The notes under the pieces: generated by a model
The model's input: only the letters and a program-made list of their open reading frames with translations
The model's database searches: none
What the model was told of the DNA's origin: nothing
Part shown: positions 42,090 to 50,675 of the stretch, in pieces
Numbering within the stretch: the stretch's first letter is position 1
Layout of the letters: each line of letters opens with the position of its first letter
Assembly: GCA_017548365.1 (NCBI GenBank)
Contig: JAFZAC010000016.1
Span: forward strand, 1-64,000
DNA from: Muribaculaceae bacterium
Lineage (GTDB): Bacteria > Bacteroidota > Bacteroidia > Bacteroidales > Muribaculaceae
Length of the DNA: 64,000 nucleotides
Direction: 5' to 3'
Made by a program: the position numbers and the translations under genes

Positions 42090-44105
42090 TCAATCTTTAA
42101 CTTGACCATACTGAACAAACGCCTCAATCGCTTCGTAGCTGGCAAGTCCCAAACGGCTATATAACTCGGCTGTCTCCTGGTTGCGCTTGAGCGAGCGTTG
42201 CCAATTGAGGTCTTCATCTTCGGGGTCGATGAAAGGTGCATCATGAACTTGAGACTGATGCTTGAGAATGGCGTCTCGCTTGTATTGGAATTCCTCAGGG
42301 CTCATAGGCACAGCCATCTCTATGTGATCAATGTCCCAGTCACCCCACAGGCCTCGATACATCCACACGCGGCAGTCGCGCATGAATTCAGCATCCTTGA
42401 GTTCGTCGATAGCAGCAAGTACCACATTTGCTGCAGGCTCATGCGTACCATAAGGGTCGCTAAGATCGTCGGCAAAGAAAATCTGGTGTGGCTTTATGCG
42501 CTCTATCAGTTCCTTAACTGGCAAGACGTCAGCTTCGGTTATGCGTCCCTTGCCAAAGGGGGAATCGACATAAAATGGCAACGACATTTCATGTACATTC
42601 TCTTCTTTAATTCCCAAGTAGCCGCAACTTGTGATGCCCTCGCACACAAAAATCTCACCCTTACAGAAACGCACCTCGGTAATATCGGGGTCGCCTGGCG
42701 TCTTGCTGCTGAGACTCTCCTCAATCTTCTCTATCACATTGCGTTGCTGGTCGTTGTAGTAACCATTCTGGAGAGCGACACGCTTTGACACCATTACATA
42801 GCGTTTCATATCCTCATCATTAACCATGATGTCACCCGAAGTCTCAAAAACGACATGAACTTCGTGTCCTTGTTCGACAAGTCTACGCAATGTGCCTCCC
42901 ATAGCCAGAACCACATCATCAGGATGAGGGCTGAATGCAAGCACACGCTTGGGATATGGCTCGGCGCGTTCGGGACGATAGGTGTCATCTGCATTTGGTT
43001 TGCCTCCAGGCCAGCCAGTGATTGTATGCTGTATGTCGTTGAAAATCTGAATATTCACATTATAACCCGAGCCATAGACTGCCACGAGTTCACTCAGGCC
43101 ATAGTCGTTGTAGTCTTTATTTGTCAGCTTAAGGATGGGCTTGCCTGTTTGCTCACTGAGCCAAACAAGGGCACGGCGCAGCAATGTACGGTTCCACTCA
43201 CATGAGGTCACCTTCCAGGGGTAGTTGATGCGTGTTAGACTCGAAGCTGCCTCAAGATCTATTACAAGCTGCACGTTGTGGTGCATTTGAAGGAACGATG
43301 CCGGATATTGGTCGTTGATATTGCCCTCAATAGTGTTGAAAACAGCCTTAGTGCTCCCCTCGCCCCATGCTGTGCTTATCACCTTGCGTGCGTTGAGGAT
43401 ATTGCTGATGCCCAATGTGACCGCTGTCTTGGGTGACTGCTCGCACTGGTAGCTATCGGCAATGCGGGTGCGAGTCTCTCCAGTAAGCGACACTAGTCGG
43501 CAAGAAGACATACTAGTAGAACCAGCCTCGTTAAATGCCAAGCCTCCATTCTTTGTGAGCTCGCACACCACGAGGTCGAGCCCTCCATACTCGTCAATCT
43601 CTGTTTCGTAAGCCTTGCACAGCTTGAACACGTTCTCCTTGGTGGCTTCGGTGCTAAAAGTGTGAATGTTCTCTGGAGAGATATCAACCTTGTTGAGAAA
43701 TCCGTTGCTAAGGCGATTTATTGTGCTCTGGCCATCATCCTCATGGACTCCGAGCCCCAGTTCAGTCATATTGAACACGATGACGTTGTTAAAGCTCACC
43801 TTGTCGGCAAAGTACATCTTTACCAGTTCGGCATACACGTCCATTGCGCATCGACCGGCTCCAAGCCCCATCACACAGCGGCCTTTCTCACGCACGCATT
43901 CTTCGATGGTACTGGAAATCTCATGCGCCGCCCAGCGGGCTCCTTCAATGGGAGTTTCCACAACCATTGTAGGCACTTTCTCATAACGCGTTAGCGAGAT
44001 AAGCTCTACCTCACTCTCAGGCTTATAGTATCGTTTCGACACTTGTTCTAGCTTTATGTGTGAACTCAAGTCAAATTTCATATATTTGTTTAGCGTTTTT
44101 TTCAT
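42090..44105 (-). CDS. NagB-like (glucosamine-6-phosphate deaminase family) fused to a PIG-L/LmbE deacetylase-like domain
   Basis: This two-domain protein has 671 residues (663 from a second ATG at 44081). The N-terminal half (about 20-270) is a sugar-phosphate isomerase/NagB fold with GLGAGRCAMDVYAEL and VIVFNMTELGLG. A linker and a PIG-L/LmbE zinc-dependent deacetylase-like half (about 385-620) follow, with FSPHPDDVVLAMGG, FETSGD and LSDPYGTHEPA. Such fusions are common in Bacteroidales and are labelled NagB. In true NagB the segments read NMDEY and GxDGHIAFNEPG. Here they read NMTELG and NGGLAFNEAG, so the catalytic aspartates and histidine are absent, and deaminase activity is doubtful. 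The PIG-L residues H, D, D and H are present. Confidence 0.82.
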   Translation of the reverse strand: MKKTLNKYMKFDLSSHIKLEQVSKRYYKPESEVELISLTRYEKVPTMVVETPIEGARWAAHEISSTIEECVREKGRCVMGLGAGRCAMDVYAELVKMYFADKVSFNNVIVFNMTELGLGVHEDDGQSTINRLSNGFLNKVDISPENIHTFSTEATKENVFKLCKAYETEIDEYGGLDLVVCELTKNGGLAFNEAGSTSMSSCRLVSLTGETRTRIADSYQCEQSPKTAVTLGISNILNARKVISTAWGEGSTKAVFNTIEGNINDQYPASFLQMHHNVQLVIDLEAASSLTRINYPWKVTSCEWNRTLLRRALVWLSEQTGKPILKLTNKDYNDYGLSELVAVYGSGYNVNIQIFNDIQHTITGWPGGKPNADDTYRPERAEPYPKRVLAFSPHPDDVVLAMGGTLRRLVEQGHEVHVVFETSGDIMVNDEDMKRYVMVSKRVALQNGYYNDQQRNVIEKIEESLSSKTPGDPDITEVRFCKGEIFVCEGITSCGYLGIKEENVHEMSLPFYVDSPFGKGRITEADVLPVKELIERIKPHQIFFADDLSDPYGTHEPAANVVLAAIDELKDAEFMRDCRVWMYRGLWGDWDIDHIEMAVPMSPEEFQYKRDAILKHQSQVHDAPFIDPEDEDLNWQRSLKRNQETAELYSRLGLASYEAIEAFVQYGQVKD

Positions 44106-44198
44106 TTAACGTTTAGCGGGTAGATTGGGATTCTCCCCTCTCACTTATCCCCCTCTCAACTGATATTTGCATTCCGCATTAATCAAAGCGCAGCCTAC

Positions 44199-44957
44199 TT
44201 AACTCTTAATAACGAGTTCCACTGGACAATGGTCACTGCCAAAGATTTCTGTATGGATTTTGGCGTCAACCATCTTATCGATGGCGTCATTGCTCACAAG
44301 GAAGTAGTCGATGCGCCAGCCAGCGTTTTTCTCTCGGGCTTTGAAGCGATAGCTCCACCACGAGTACACACCCTCAACATCAGGGTTGAAGTAGCGCCAA
44401 CTGTCGGTAAAGCCCGCATCAAGCAACGTAGTCATTTTTTCGCGTTCCTCATCGGTAAAACCCGCGTTCTTGCGATTAGTCTTGGGGTTCTTGAGATCGA
44501 TTTCCTGATGTGCTACGTTTAGGTCACCACACACTATCACTGGTTTCTTCTCATTCAGCTTGAGAAGATATGCTCTGAAATCATCTTCCCAGCGCATGCG
44601 GTAGTCCAGACGTTTCAAGCCATCCTGGCTGTTAGGCACATACACATTCACAAGATAGAACTTCTCCATTTCAAGTGTTATAACCCTACCTTCATGGTCA
44701 TGCTCGTCAATGTCTATGCCAAGTGTTACACTCAGTGGCTCTTGACGGGTGTAGACAGCAGTGCCAGAATAACCTTTCTTGTCAGCATAGTTCCAGTAGC
44801 TGCGGTAGCCATCAAACTCCAAGTCGAGCTGACCAGCCTGCATCTTTGTCTCTTGGAGACAGAAAAAGTCGGCATCGAGCTTCTTGAAAACCTCGACGAA
44901 GTCTTTGCCCACAACAGCACGCAGGCCATTAACATTCCAGGAAATTAAACGTGTCAT
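44199..44957 (-). CDS. xth: Exodeoxyribonuclease III / AP endonuclease
   Basis: The 252-residue protein cuts DNA at abasic sites and trims 3' ends in base excision repair. Family motifs are visible: SWNVNGLRAV at the N-terminus, LQETK with the metal glutamate (about 35), GYSGTAVYTR, VNVYVPN, CGDLNVAHQEIDL (about 148) and the C-terminal GSDHCPVELVI. Length matches the ExoA-type enzyme. It overlaps the preceding small membrane protein gene by 4 bases (ATGA), so the two are translationally coupled. Confidence 0.95.
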   Translation of the reverse strand: MTRLISWNVNGLRAVVGKDFVEVFKKLDADFFCLQETKMQAGQLDLEFDGYRSYWNYADKKGYSGTAVYTRQEPLSVTLGIDIDEHDHEGRVITLEMEKFYLVNVYVPNSQDGLKRLDYRMRWEDDFRAYLLKLNEKKPVIVCGDLNVAHQEIDLKNPKTNRKNAGFTDEEREKMTTLLDAGFTDSWRYFNPDVEGVYSWWSYRFKAREKNAGWRIDYFLVSNDAIDKMVDAKIHTEIFGSDHCPVELVIKS

Positions 44958-45277
44958 TGTTCTTCGTCGTTTTTATAGTCATCATTCTCATCGACTATAT
45001 CGCCATCTTCAATTGCTTTGTCAACTGCATCTTCCTTGGCGGCATTTTCGAGAATCTCGCGCTCTATGCGTCGGTTCTCCTCACGGTCAATTTTGCGCGC
45101 TTTCACAAAGAAATAAACCGATGTGGCAAGTGCGACAAGTGCTATCATCGCCCCTGTAGCCAATGCCCAGTGAGGCAGTCTATTGGTGTTGCCCAAATAT
45201 AAAAGGGCTAAGCACAGCAGCAAGCAAAGAATGTCTAGAATAAACGCATGGCGTGTGAGTAATTTCGAGTTATTCAT
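44954..45277 (-). CDS. Small two-helix membrane protein with acidic tail
   Basis: The 107-residue protein is counted from the ATG at 45277; a longer frame to 45331 would overlap the DUF4250 gene and adds AT-rich codons. Two hydrophobic helices (ILDILCLLLCLALLYLG, LATGAMIALVALATSVYFFV) are followed by a highly charged cytoplasmic tail rich in Glu, Asp and Lys. No family was recognised. It lies between the DUF4250 gene and xth, and its stop overlaps the xth start by 4 bases. The link to DNA repair is only positional. Confidence 0.7.
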   Translation of the reverse strand: MNNSKLLTRHAFILDILCLLLCLALLYLGNTNRLPHWALATGAMIALVALATSVYFFVKARKIDREENRRIEREILENAAKEDAVDKAIEDGDIVDENDDYKNDEEQ

Positions 45278-45305
45278 AACTATAATATTTATAATATGTG
45301 TGAGT

Positions 45306-45488
45306 TTAATAAAATCGATTGAAAAGAGCACTATATTTCATCCCTATATCACGCAGCTTCGCTTCCAGCTCGGCACAGTTGATGTCAAGCTCGGCGCACA
45401 GTTCATCTAGCGACAAATGGCGGTCACGCAACTGTGTGTTGATATAGCTCACAAGAATAAATGGGTCTTGTGGAAGAGAATCTTGCAT
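45306..45488 (-). CDS. DUF4250 domain protein
   Basis: The 60-residue protein with LPQDPFILVSYINTQLRDRH, SLDELCAELDI and KLRDIGMKYSALFNRF matches the pattern of the small DUF4250 family, of unknown function and found in gut anaerobes. It reads like a compact three-helix fold. It lies upstream of the small membrane protein and xth genes, with 28 bases between. A promoter fit lies at 45518-45548. Confidence 0.85.
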   Translation of the reverse strand: MQDSLPQDPFILVSYINTQLRDRHLSLDELCAELDINCAELEAKLRDIGMKYSALFNRFY

Positions 45489-45517
45489 TATTACCTACTT
45501 ATTTATCTTACAAATCA

Positions 45518-45548
45518 CAAAAGTATATAATAATTATCAACAAACCAA
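45518..45548 (-). promoter_or_regulatory. Promoter of the DUF4250-membrane protein-xth operon
   Basis: On the minus strand TTG (45548-45546), 20 bp, TACTTTTG (45525-45518). Confidence 0.55.
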
Positions 45549-45657
45549 TTTTTTCAAAACAAAAATCATTTAATCGAACCAACATATATTTAATTTACAA
45601 TAAAAGTGAAGTTAATTATTGGAAAGCAGCCTCGCCTGTCTCATACGAAATGTCCCC

Positions 45658-45687
45658 AAAAACTAGAAATACTAGTTTTTCTAGAAA
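45658..45687. promoter_or_regulatory. Overlapping alternative hairpins with repeated CTAGAAA
   Basis: AAAAACTAG (45658-45666) pairs with CTAGTTTTT (45672-45680). Alternatively, CTAGAAA (45663-45669) pairs with TTTCTAG (45678-45684). CTAGAAA recurs as a direct repeat at 45681-45687. The site lies about 50 bases before the dgt -7 box and may be an operator or an mRNA end signal. Confidence 0.45.
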
Positions 45688-45736
45688 GTCTATTATGTTT
45701 TCCATCATTTTTTATCATTTTTGGGTAAAAATTCAC

Positions 45737-45744
45737 TATATTTG
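45737..45744 (+). promoter_or_regulatory. -7 box for dgt
   Basis: TATATTTG fits TAnnTTTG and lies 26 bases before the ATG at 45770. No -33 element at the standard spacing was clear. Confidence 0.45.
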
Positions 45745-45769
45745 CAGTTGAAACAAAAAACAAACAACT

Positions 45770-47104
45770 ATGGCAACAAGAATGAACTGGGAGCGACTGA
45801 TTTGTGACACTAGGCTAGGACTGGAACACTACAAAGACAGCAAAGCCGGCATACGGAGCGACTTTGAGCGCGACTATGACCGCCTAATCTTCTCATCACC
45901 GTTCCGCCGATTGCAGAACAAAACCCAAGTATTTCCGCTGCCTGGTAGCATCTTTGTCCACAACCGACTGACGCACAGTCTCGAAGTATCCTGTGTGGGG
46001 CGCTCGCTCGCCAACGAGATAGCAATCCGGCTCCATGAGCGTCATCTTGACAAGCCATGGCGTGACAAACTCTGGAACATGGGTGAAATAGTTGCTGCAG
46101 CATGTCTTGCCCACGACCTCGGCAACCCTCCTTTTGGACACTCTGGCGAAAAAACCATTGGCGAGTTCTTCAGCAATGGCAACGGCAAAGTGTTTAAAGA
46201 CAGACTCACCCCACAACAGTGGAGCGACCTGACACATTTTGAAGGTAATGCCAACTCTTTCCGAACTCTTGTCCACCAGTTCAAAGGGCGCCGACCAGGC
46301 GGTTTCGCCATGACCTACTCCACTCTAGCCTCGATTGTGAAATACCCCTACTCGTCGAGCCACGCCGGCAAGAAAGGAAAATTTGGATTCTTCACCACCG
46401 AGAAAGAGACATTTGAGAAAATCGCCGCCGAACTGGGAATGATTAAGCTTGAAGAGGAGCGATACTGCCGTCACCCGCTTGTTTATATGGTAGAAGCAGC
46501 CGACGACATCTGCTATCAAGTGATGGACATAGAGGATGGACACAAACTAAAACTCCTTTCTACCGATGAAACCATCGACCTGCTCACAGGGCTTTTCAAC
46601 GAGGAGCGCAAGGCTCACATGCGTGAAGTGATGGAGAATGTTGCCGATCCAAATGAGAAAATTGTTTATTTGCGCTCGTGCGTTGTAGGACTGCTCGTTC
46701 AAGAATGTGCCCAAACATTTGTTGAACACGAGGACGAAATAATGGAAGGACGATTTGAAGGGTCTCTCATCGACCATATATCATCACTGCCCAAGCAGGG
46801 ATATGAGTATTGCAGCGAGGTCGCTTTCAAAAAATTGTACCGTGCAGGATATGTGGTAGATGTGGACCTCGCTGGTATAAGAATCATAAACCTGCTTCTC
46901 GACAAGCTAACCCAAGCTGTTCTGTATCCCGACAGCAATTACTCCCAGTTGCTTCTCAACAAGTTCCCACAGCAGTATGATGTTCATGCTACTACCCTAT
47001 TTGAGAAACTGCAAGGCGTACTCGACCACATCAGCGCTATGACCGATGTCTACGCCCTTAACCTCTACCGCCAGCTCGACGGCATCAGCCTGCCAACGGT
47101 CTAG
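45770..47104 (+). CDS. dgt: Deoxyguanosinetriphosphate triphosphohydrolase-like protein
   Basis: The 444-residue HD-domain enzyme splits dNTPs to nucleosides and triphosphate, which adjusts dNTP pools and can restrict phage. Conserved segments are RSDFERDYDRLIFSSPFRRL at the start, RLTHSLEVSCVGR with the first metal histidine (about 66-78) and CLAHDLGNPPFGHSGE with the HD pair (about 113-128). YMVEAADDICYQVMDIEDG with the later aspartate is also present. Length and order are normal. It is a single-gene transcript with a terminator at 47214-47245. Confidence 0.93.
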   Translation: MATRMNWERLICDTRLGLEHYKDSKAGIRSDFERDYDRLIFSSPFRRLQNKTQVFPLPGSIFVHNRLTHSLEVSCVGRSLANEIAIRLHERHLDKPWRDKLWNMGEIVAAACLAHDLGNPPFGHSGEKTIGEFFSNGNGKVFKDRLTPQQWSDLTHFEGNANSFRTLVHQFKGRRPGGFAMTYSTLASIVKYPYSSSHAGKKGKFGFFTTEKETFEKIAAELGMIKLEEERYCRHPLVYMVEAADDICYQVMDIEDGHKLKLLSTDETIDLLTGLFNEERKAHMREVMENVADPNEKIVYLRSCVVGLLVQECAQTFVEHEDEIMEGRFEGSLIDHISSLPKQGYEYCSEVAFKKLYRAGYVVDVDLAGIRIINLLLDKLTQAVLYPDSNYSQLLLNKFPQQYDVHATTLFEKLQGVLDHISAMTDVYALNLYRQLDGISLPTV

Positions 47105-47213
47105 TGAAGAGTGAACAGGTAAAAGTGGGAAGATTGTTGAATAGTTATGAGAGATCACTGTGGAGAGGTGATCGACCTGATCACAATCCCCGGTCCCCAA
47201 TCCCCGAATAGTG

Positions 47214-47245
47214 AGGGAGGAGCAAATCCCTCCTTTTATTTTTTG
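47214..47245 (+). terminator. Terminator after dgt
   Basis: GGGAGGA (47215-47221) pairs with TCCCTCC (47227-47233), followed by TTTTATTTTTT. Confidence 0.7.
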
Positions 47246-47298
47246 ATTTTTTTTGCATTTTTTTAGAATAATCTTAAAAGAATGTTGTGTATTTTTCA

Positions 47299-47306
47299 TA
47301 AATTTG
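47299..47306 (+). promoter_or_regulatory. Possible -7 box for the large BspA-like gene
   Basis: TAAATTTG fits TAnnTTTG. The leader to the ATG would be about 105 nt. A -33 box is not clear. Confidence 0.4.
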
Positions 47307-47418
47307 TAAATTGAATTTGTTTAACCATTATCACTAATGGTAACAGACCTACATCAAATCACTGATTAACAAACAATTAAAAAAAACAATATTAACCATT
47401 TTAAAGAATTAAAGAACT

Positions 47419-50400
47419 ATGAGCATGAACATTACTCGTTTATCATGGTTGCGTGGCCTAATGGCGGCACTTGTGCTCGTCATGGCTTGTGGTGCAGCTC
47501 AAGCTGCCAAGTTTGAGGAGCTGGGCTACAACTGGAGCACTAGTGGCACCAATGCAACTTTAACTAAGTACACCATCACTTCTCATCAAGAGGATGGTGT
47601 AACTGTCAAAGACTCACTCTTCTACACTGGCGACGAGAACAACATCGTCAACATTCCTGAGACCTTCGATCATGATGGCATCACCTACACTGTAATTGCT
47701 ATTGATGCCAATGCTTTTGTCAACTGCCGCGACATCAAGGAGATTCACCTCCCTGCAACTTGTGTTAGCTTTGGAAACAACTGCTTCCGTGGATGTACTA
47801 GTCTTACCAACTACCCTGTTCCAGTAACAGCAACAAAGTTGGGTAGCGGCACAATTTGGGAATGTCCCAATATTACCGAGGCCTTTATTCCTGGCGGTGT
47901 GACAAGCACACTGATTTCTAACCAATTTGCCAATAGTGGTGTGCGCAAACTCACCATCATGGAAGGCGAAACTCCTCTTAAGTTCAACAGGAACGCATTC
48001 GGCGCCACTACTGCCGACCTCCCACCACTCGACACTCTAATTATTGAGCGTCAAATGAATACTGGAGACTATGTTAGCAACCTTCAGCCATTCCACAACT
48101 ACCCTACTATCAAGCAACTGGTTTTGGGTGGCAGTTTAACCGACATCTCACAAAGCTGCTTTATGGGATGCTCTGGCATAGAAGAAGTGATTTTTGAAGA
48201 TGGAAATGTGATTGCCACTATTGGTTCTGATGCTTTCCAAGGCTGCAACCACCTAAAAGCCATCGAGCTGCCTGCAACCATTACTTCGGTCCCCATGAAC
48301 CTGTGCCTAGGCTGCTCACAACTGAATTCGGTGAGCTTCCTTGGTCAAGTAACTTCAATTCAACAGAGTGCCTTCAACGGATGTTCAAGTCTTCACAACT
48401 TCAACTTCCCAACTACCCTAACAAGCATTGGTGCATCGGCATTCTACAATAGCGGTCTTACCGGCGTGATTGAGATTCCTGAGGGAGTTACTTCAATTGG
48501 TTCTAATGCATTTGCTGGCTCTCACGCCATCAATGGAATCAAGTTGCCATCAACCATCGCTACCATTGGTAATGCCGCTTTTGGTCCCATCGAGAACCTC
48601 GCCAGTATCGAACTCGGTGCAGGCAACAGCGCATTCGCTTTAAACAATGGTGTACTCACCAACGCTGCTGGCACACGTCTGCTTACTACCGCCCATGAAG
48701 GTGAAATTGGTACTATTCTCAATAACGCCACTATCGAGACTATCGACAATTATGGTATGGCTTACTCGCCATATACCGATGTCAATCTTCCCGCACTTAA
48801 TGAAATTGGCAACTACGGCTTCTATCGTGCCGCCATCAAGGAGTTCACCTACAAGGCTGGCATGACAGTTAATCCTAACGCATTCCTTGAGAGCGATCTT
48901 GAGATTCTCAACACTGAGGAAGGTGCACGCGAGATTCCACAGAACTTGTGCGCCAACTGTACAAAACTCCACACTGTGAACATCTCAAGTACTGTGACCA
49001 ACATCTTCCAGGATGCTTTTGCTGGCTGTACCGCACTCGAGCACATGGAACTTGGCTCTCACATTAACTATATGGAGAAAGGCGCTGTACCTTCTACCAT
49101 CCAAAGCCTGAGAGTTCTTAACGTTACTCCTCCTGTACTTGGTGCTGGCGTATTTGAGCCTAGTCAGAGCAATGTAGAGTGCGAGGTAGCTGCAACTTCT
49201 GTTGACACCTACGAGGCTGCTCCACAGTGGCAATACCTCAACATCGTGGGTGATCCCACAATCACAGGTGATGGCACTACTCTTGGATGTCCTCCTGGAC
49301 TTTACTTCGCAACTAAGGATTGCCGACTCATGTACAAGAATGAAGAAGGCGAAATCATCGACACCGAGTTCAACACTGGCGAGCACGCATTTAACTTGCA
49401 GCTTTACAAAGATCGCGTTTATGTAGCCAGCGCAGGTCACTACTTCCAGTATCAGGGTGCTGATGCTCAGGCCACTGGTGGTGACGGTGAACTCTTCTAC
49501 GTTAACAACACCGATGGTATGTGGTATCGCGTTACTGTATTGAACAACGTGGGCTACAAAGCATTTGAGGACCCATTCTCAATGTACATCTCTGAAATTG
49601 ACAACAAGATTTACATCGCCGACCGCAACGTGGGTATCCACGAGATGAGCGCCGACACCGTAGGTCTCTACGGAACTCAGCCCTTCTTCATGCAGAACAA
49701 CTGGTTGCCATATTACAACGACAAGATTACATATGGTGCAATTGGTGCTGGCATGACAATGCGCGCTACCGATGTGATTGCAGCCGATGGAACAACCCGC
49801 AACAACGTTTACTGGGTAGCCAAGAAGTTCAATGGTCAGGGTATCTTCCGCTTTGACAAGGGCATGCTCTACACCGATGGAACTGGTGCGGATCACACCG
49901 ACAAGCAGCTGCCAGTATATTTGTTAAATGTACAAATGACAACCTTCTACCTTGACGAGGAGAACGGATATATTTACTTCTTCGTTCAAAAAGACAATGT
50001 TGACAACTGCACTCCAGGTCTCTACCGTATCGCACTTGCCACCCTCAATACCAAGCAAGATATGGCAACTGTTAAGGACGACGCTGTTCTTATTGATGAC
50101 TCACCAATTCTTCTCGAAGGTTCAGGTGACGAGATTACCGGTATCACTCAAATCACTGGCGACGGTGACCACATTTACTGGTCTTACATCTCCTGCGGAG
50201 AAGGCACATCGGTTCCCGGAATGGTAGCTTATGACGCGACTAACCCATTGCATCAGACTGGTATCAAGATGATTAGCGCTAAACCCGAGAACGCTACTGT
50301 TGTTCCTCCTATCACTTATGCTGTTGAAGGAATCGCCGCATATGGTCTAGCAGCCGCTAAGAACAATGGTCCTGGTCCACAGCCTTCAGTTCCTGGTGAC

Positions 50401-50562
50401 GTTGATGGTGACGGAACTGTTACTGCAGCCGATATCACTGTTCTATACAACTACTTGCTCAACAATGATTCCAGCTATCTCGTTCATGGTGACCAAGATG
50501 GCGACGGTGTAATAACTGCCGGTGACGTAACTCTCGTCTATAATATGCTTCTTGGTAACTAA
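47419..50562 (+). CDS. Large secreted BspA-like leucine-rich repeat protein with dockerin-like C-terminus
   Basis: The 1047-residue protein has a signal peptide (SWLRGLMAALVLVMACGAAQAA). A long series of LRR_5 repeats covers about 60-610 (FNGCSSLHNFNFPTTLTSIG, IEIPEGVTSIGSNAFAGS). A beta-rich region of propeller-like character spans about 625-975, and a dockerin-like pair of calcium loops starts near 992: GDVDGDGTVTAADITVLYNY and GDQDGDGVITAGDVTLVYNM. The LRR part suggests adhesion to host or food material. The dockerin-like end, shared with the next protein, may serve stability, anchoring or secretion; no cohesin is known in this window. Composition is even along its length. Confidence 0.87.
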   Translation: MSMNITRLSWLRGLMAALVLVMACGAAQAAKFEELGYNWSTSGTNATLTKYTITSHQEDGVTVKDSLFYTGDENNIVNIPETFDHDGITYTVIAIDANAFVNCRDIKEIHLPATCVSFGNNCFRGCTSLTNYPVPVTATKLGSGTIWECPNITEAFIPGGVTSTLISNQFANSGVRKLTIMEGETPLKFNRNAFGATTADLPPLDTLIIERQMNTGDYVSNLQPFHNYPTIKQLVLGGSLTDISQSCFMGCSGIEEVIFEDGNVIATIGSDAFQGCNHLKAIELPATITSVPMNLCLGCSQLNSVSFLGQVTSIQQSAFNGCSSLHNFNFPTTLTSIGASAFYNSGLTGVIEIPEGVTSIGSNAFAGSHAINGIKLPSTIATIGNAAFGPIENLASIELGAGNSAFALNNGVLTNAAGTRLLTTAHEGEIGTILNNATIETIDNYGMAYSPYTDVNLPALNEIGNYGFYRAAIKEFTYKAGMTVNPNAFLESDLEILNTEEGAREIPQNLCANCTKLHTVNISSTVTNIFQDAFAGCTALEHMELGSHINYMEKGAVPSTIQSLRVLNVTPPVLGAGVFEPSQSNVECEVAATSVDTYEAAPQWQYLNIVGDPTITGDGTTLGCPPGLYFATKDCRLMYKNEEGEIIDTEFNTGEHAFNLQLYKDRVYVASAGHYFQYQGADAQATGGDGELFYVNNTDGMWYRVTVLNNVGYKAFEDPFSMYISEIDNKIYIADRNVGIHEMSADTVGLYGTQPFFMQNNWLPYYNDKITYGAIGAGMTMRATDVIAADGTTRNNVYWVAKKFNGQGIFRFDKGMLYTDGTGADHTDKQLPVYLLNVQMTTFYLDEENGYIYFFVQKDNVDNCTPGLYRIALATLNTKQDMATVKDDAVLIDDSPILLEGSGDEITGITQITGDGDHIYWSYISCGEGTSVPGMVAYDATNPLHQTGIKMISAKPENATVVPPITYAVEGIAAYGLAAAKNNGPGPQPSVPGDVDGDGTVTAADITVLYNYLLNNDSSYLVHGDQDGDGVITAGDVTLVYNMLLGN

Positions 50563-50582
50563 TCAATAAAAAAATCTTTTTT

Positions 50583-50626
50583 GACAAGACTATACAGAAA
50601 TTTGTATAGTCTTGTCATTTTTTTTG
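50583..50626 (+). terminator. Terminator after the large BspA-like gene
   Basis: GACAAGACTATACA (50583-50596) pairs perfectly over 14 bp with TGTATAGTCTTGTC (50603-50616), followed by ATTTTTTTT. Confidence 0.9.
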
Positions 50627-50628
50627 TG

Positions 50629-50636
50629 TACCTTTG
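50629..50636 (+). promoter_or_regulatory. -7 box of the M6 peptidase gene
   Basis: TACCTTTG fits TAnnTTTG. It overlaps the in-frame TTG at 50634, which therefore cannot be the start codon, and supports the ATG at 50676. Confidence 0.5.
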
Positions 50637-50675
50637 TCGCAAAACTACAAATACACATTATTTTTATCTATAAAC

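Larger units (their letters stand above)
47105..47418. other. 314 bp intergenic region between dgt and the BspA-like gene
   Basis: It contains the dgt terminator and a possible -7 box, TAAATTTG at 47299-47306, for the next gene. A/T-rich sequence then runs to the ATG at 47419. No gene is seen. Confidence 0.6.

Noticed and set aside
41945..42244. 99-codon minus-strand frame overlapping the end of the NagB/PIG-L gene
   Set aside because: It is a shadow frame of the larger gene extended into an AT-rich spacer that also holds that gene's terminator.
45461..45751. 96-codon plus-strand frame before dgt
   Set aside because: It runs through the minus-strand DUF4250 start, that operon's promoter and the dgt promoter region, and has an AT-driven composition.
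47105..47210. G/C-run segment (GGTCCCCAATCCCCG) after dgt as a possible repeat element
   Set aside because: No second copy was found in the window, and the segment has no stem beyond the nearby terminator.
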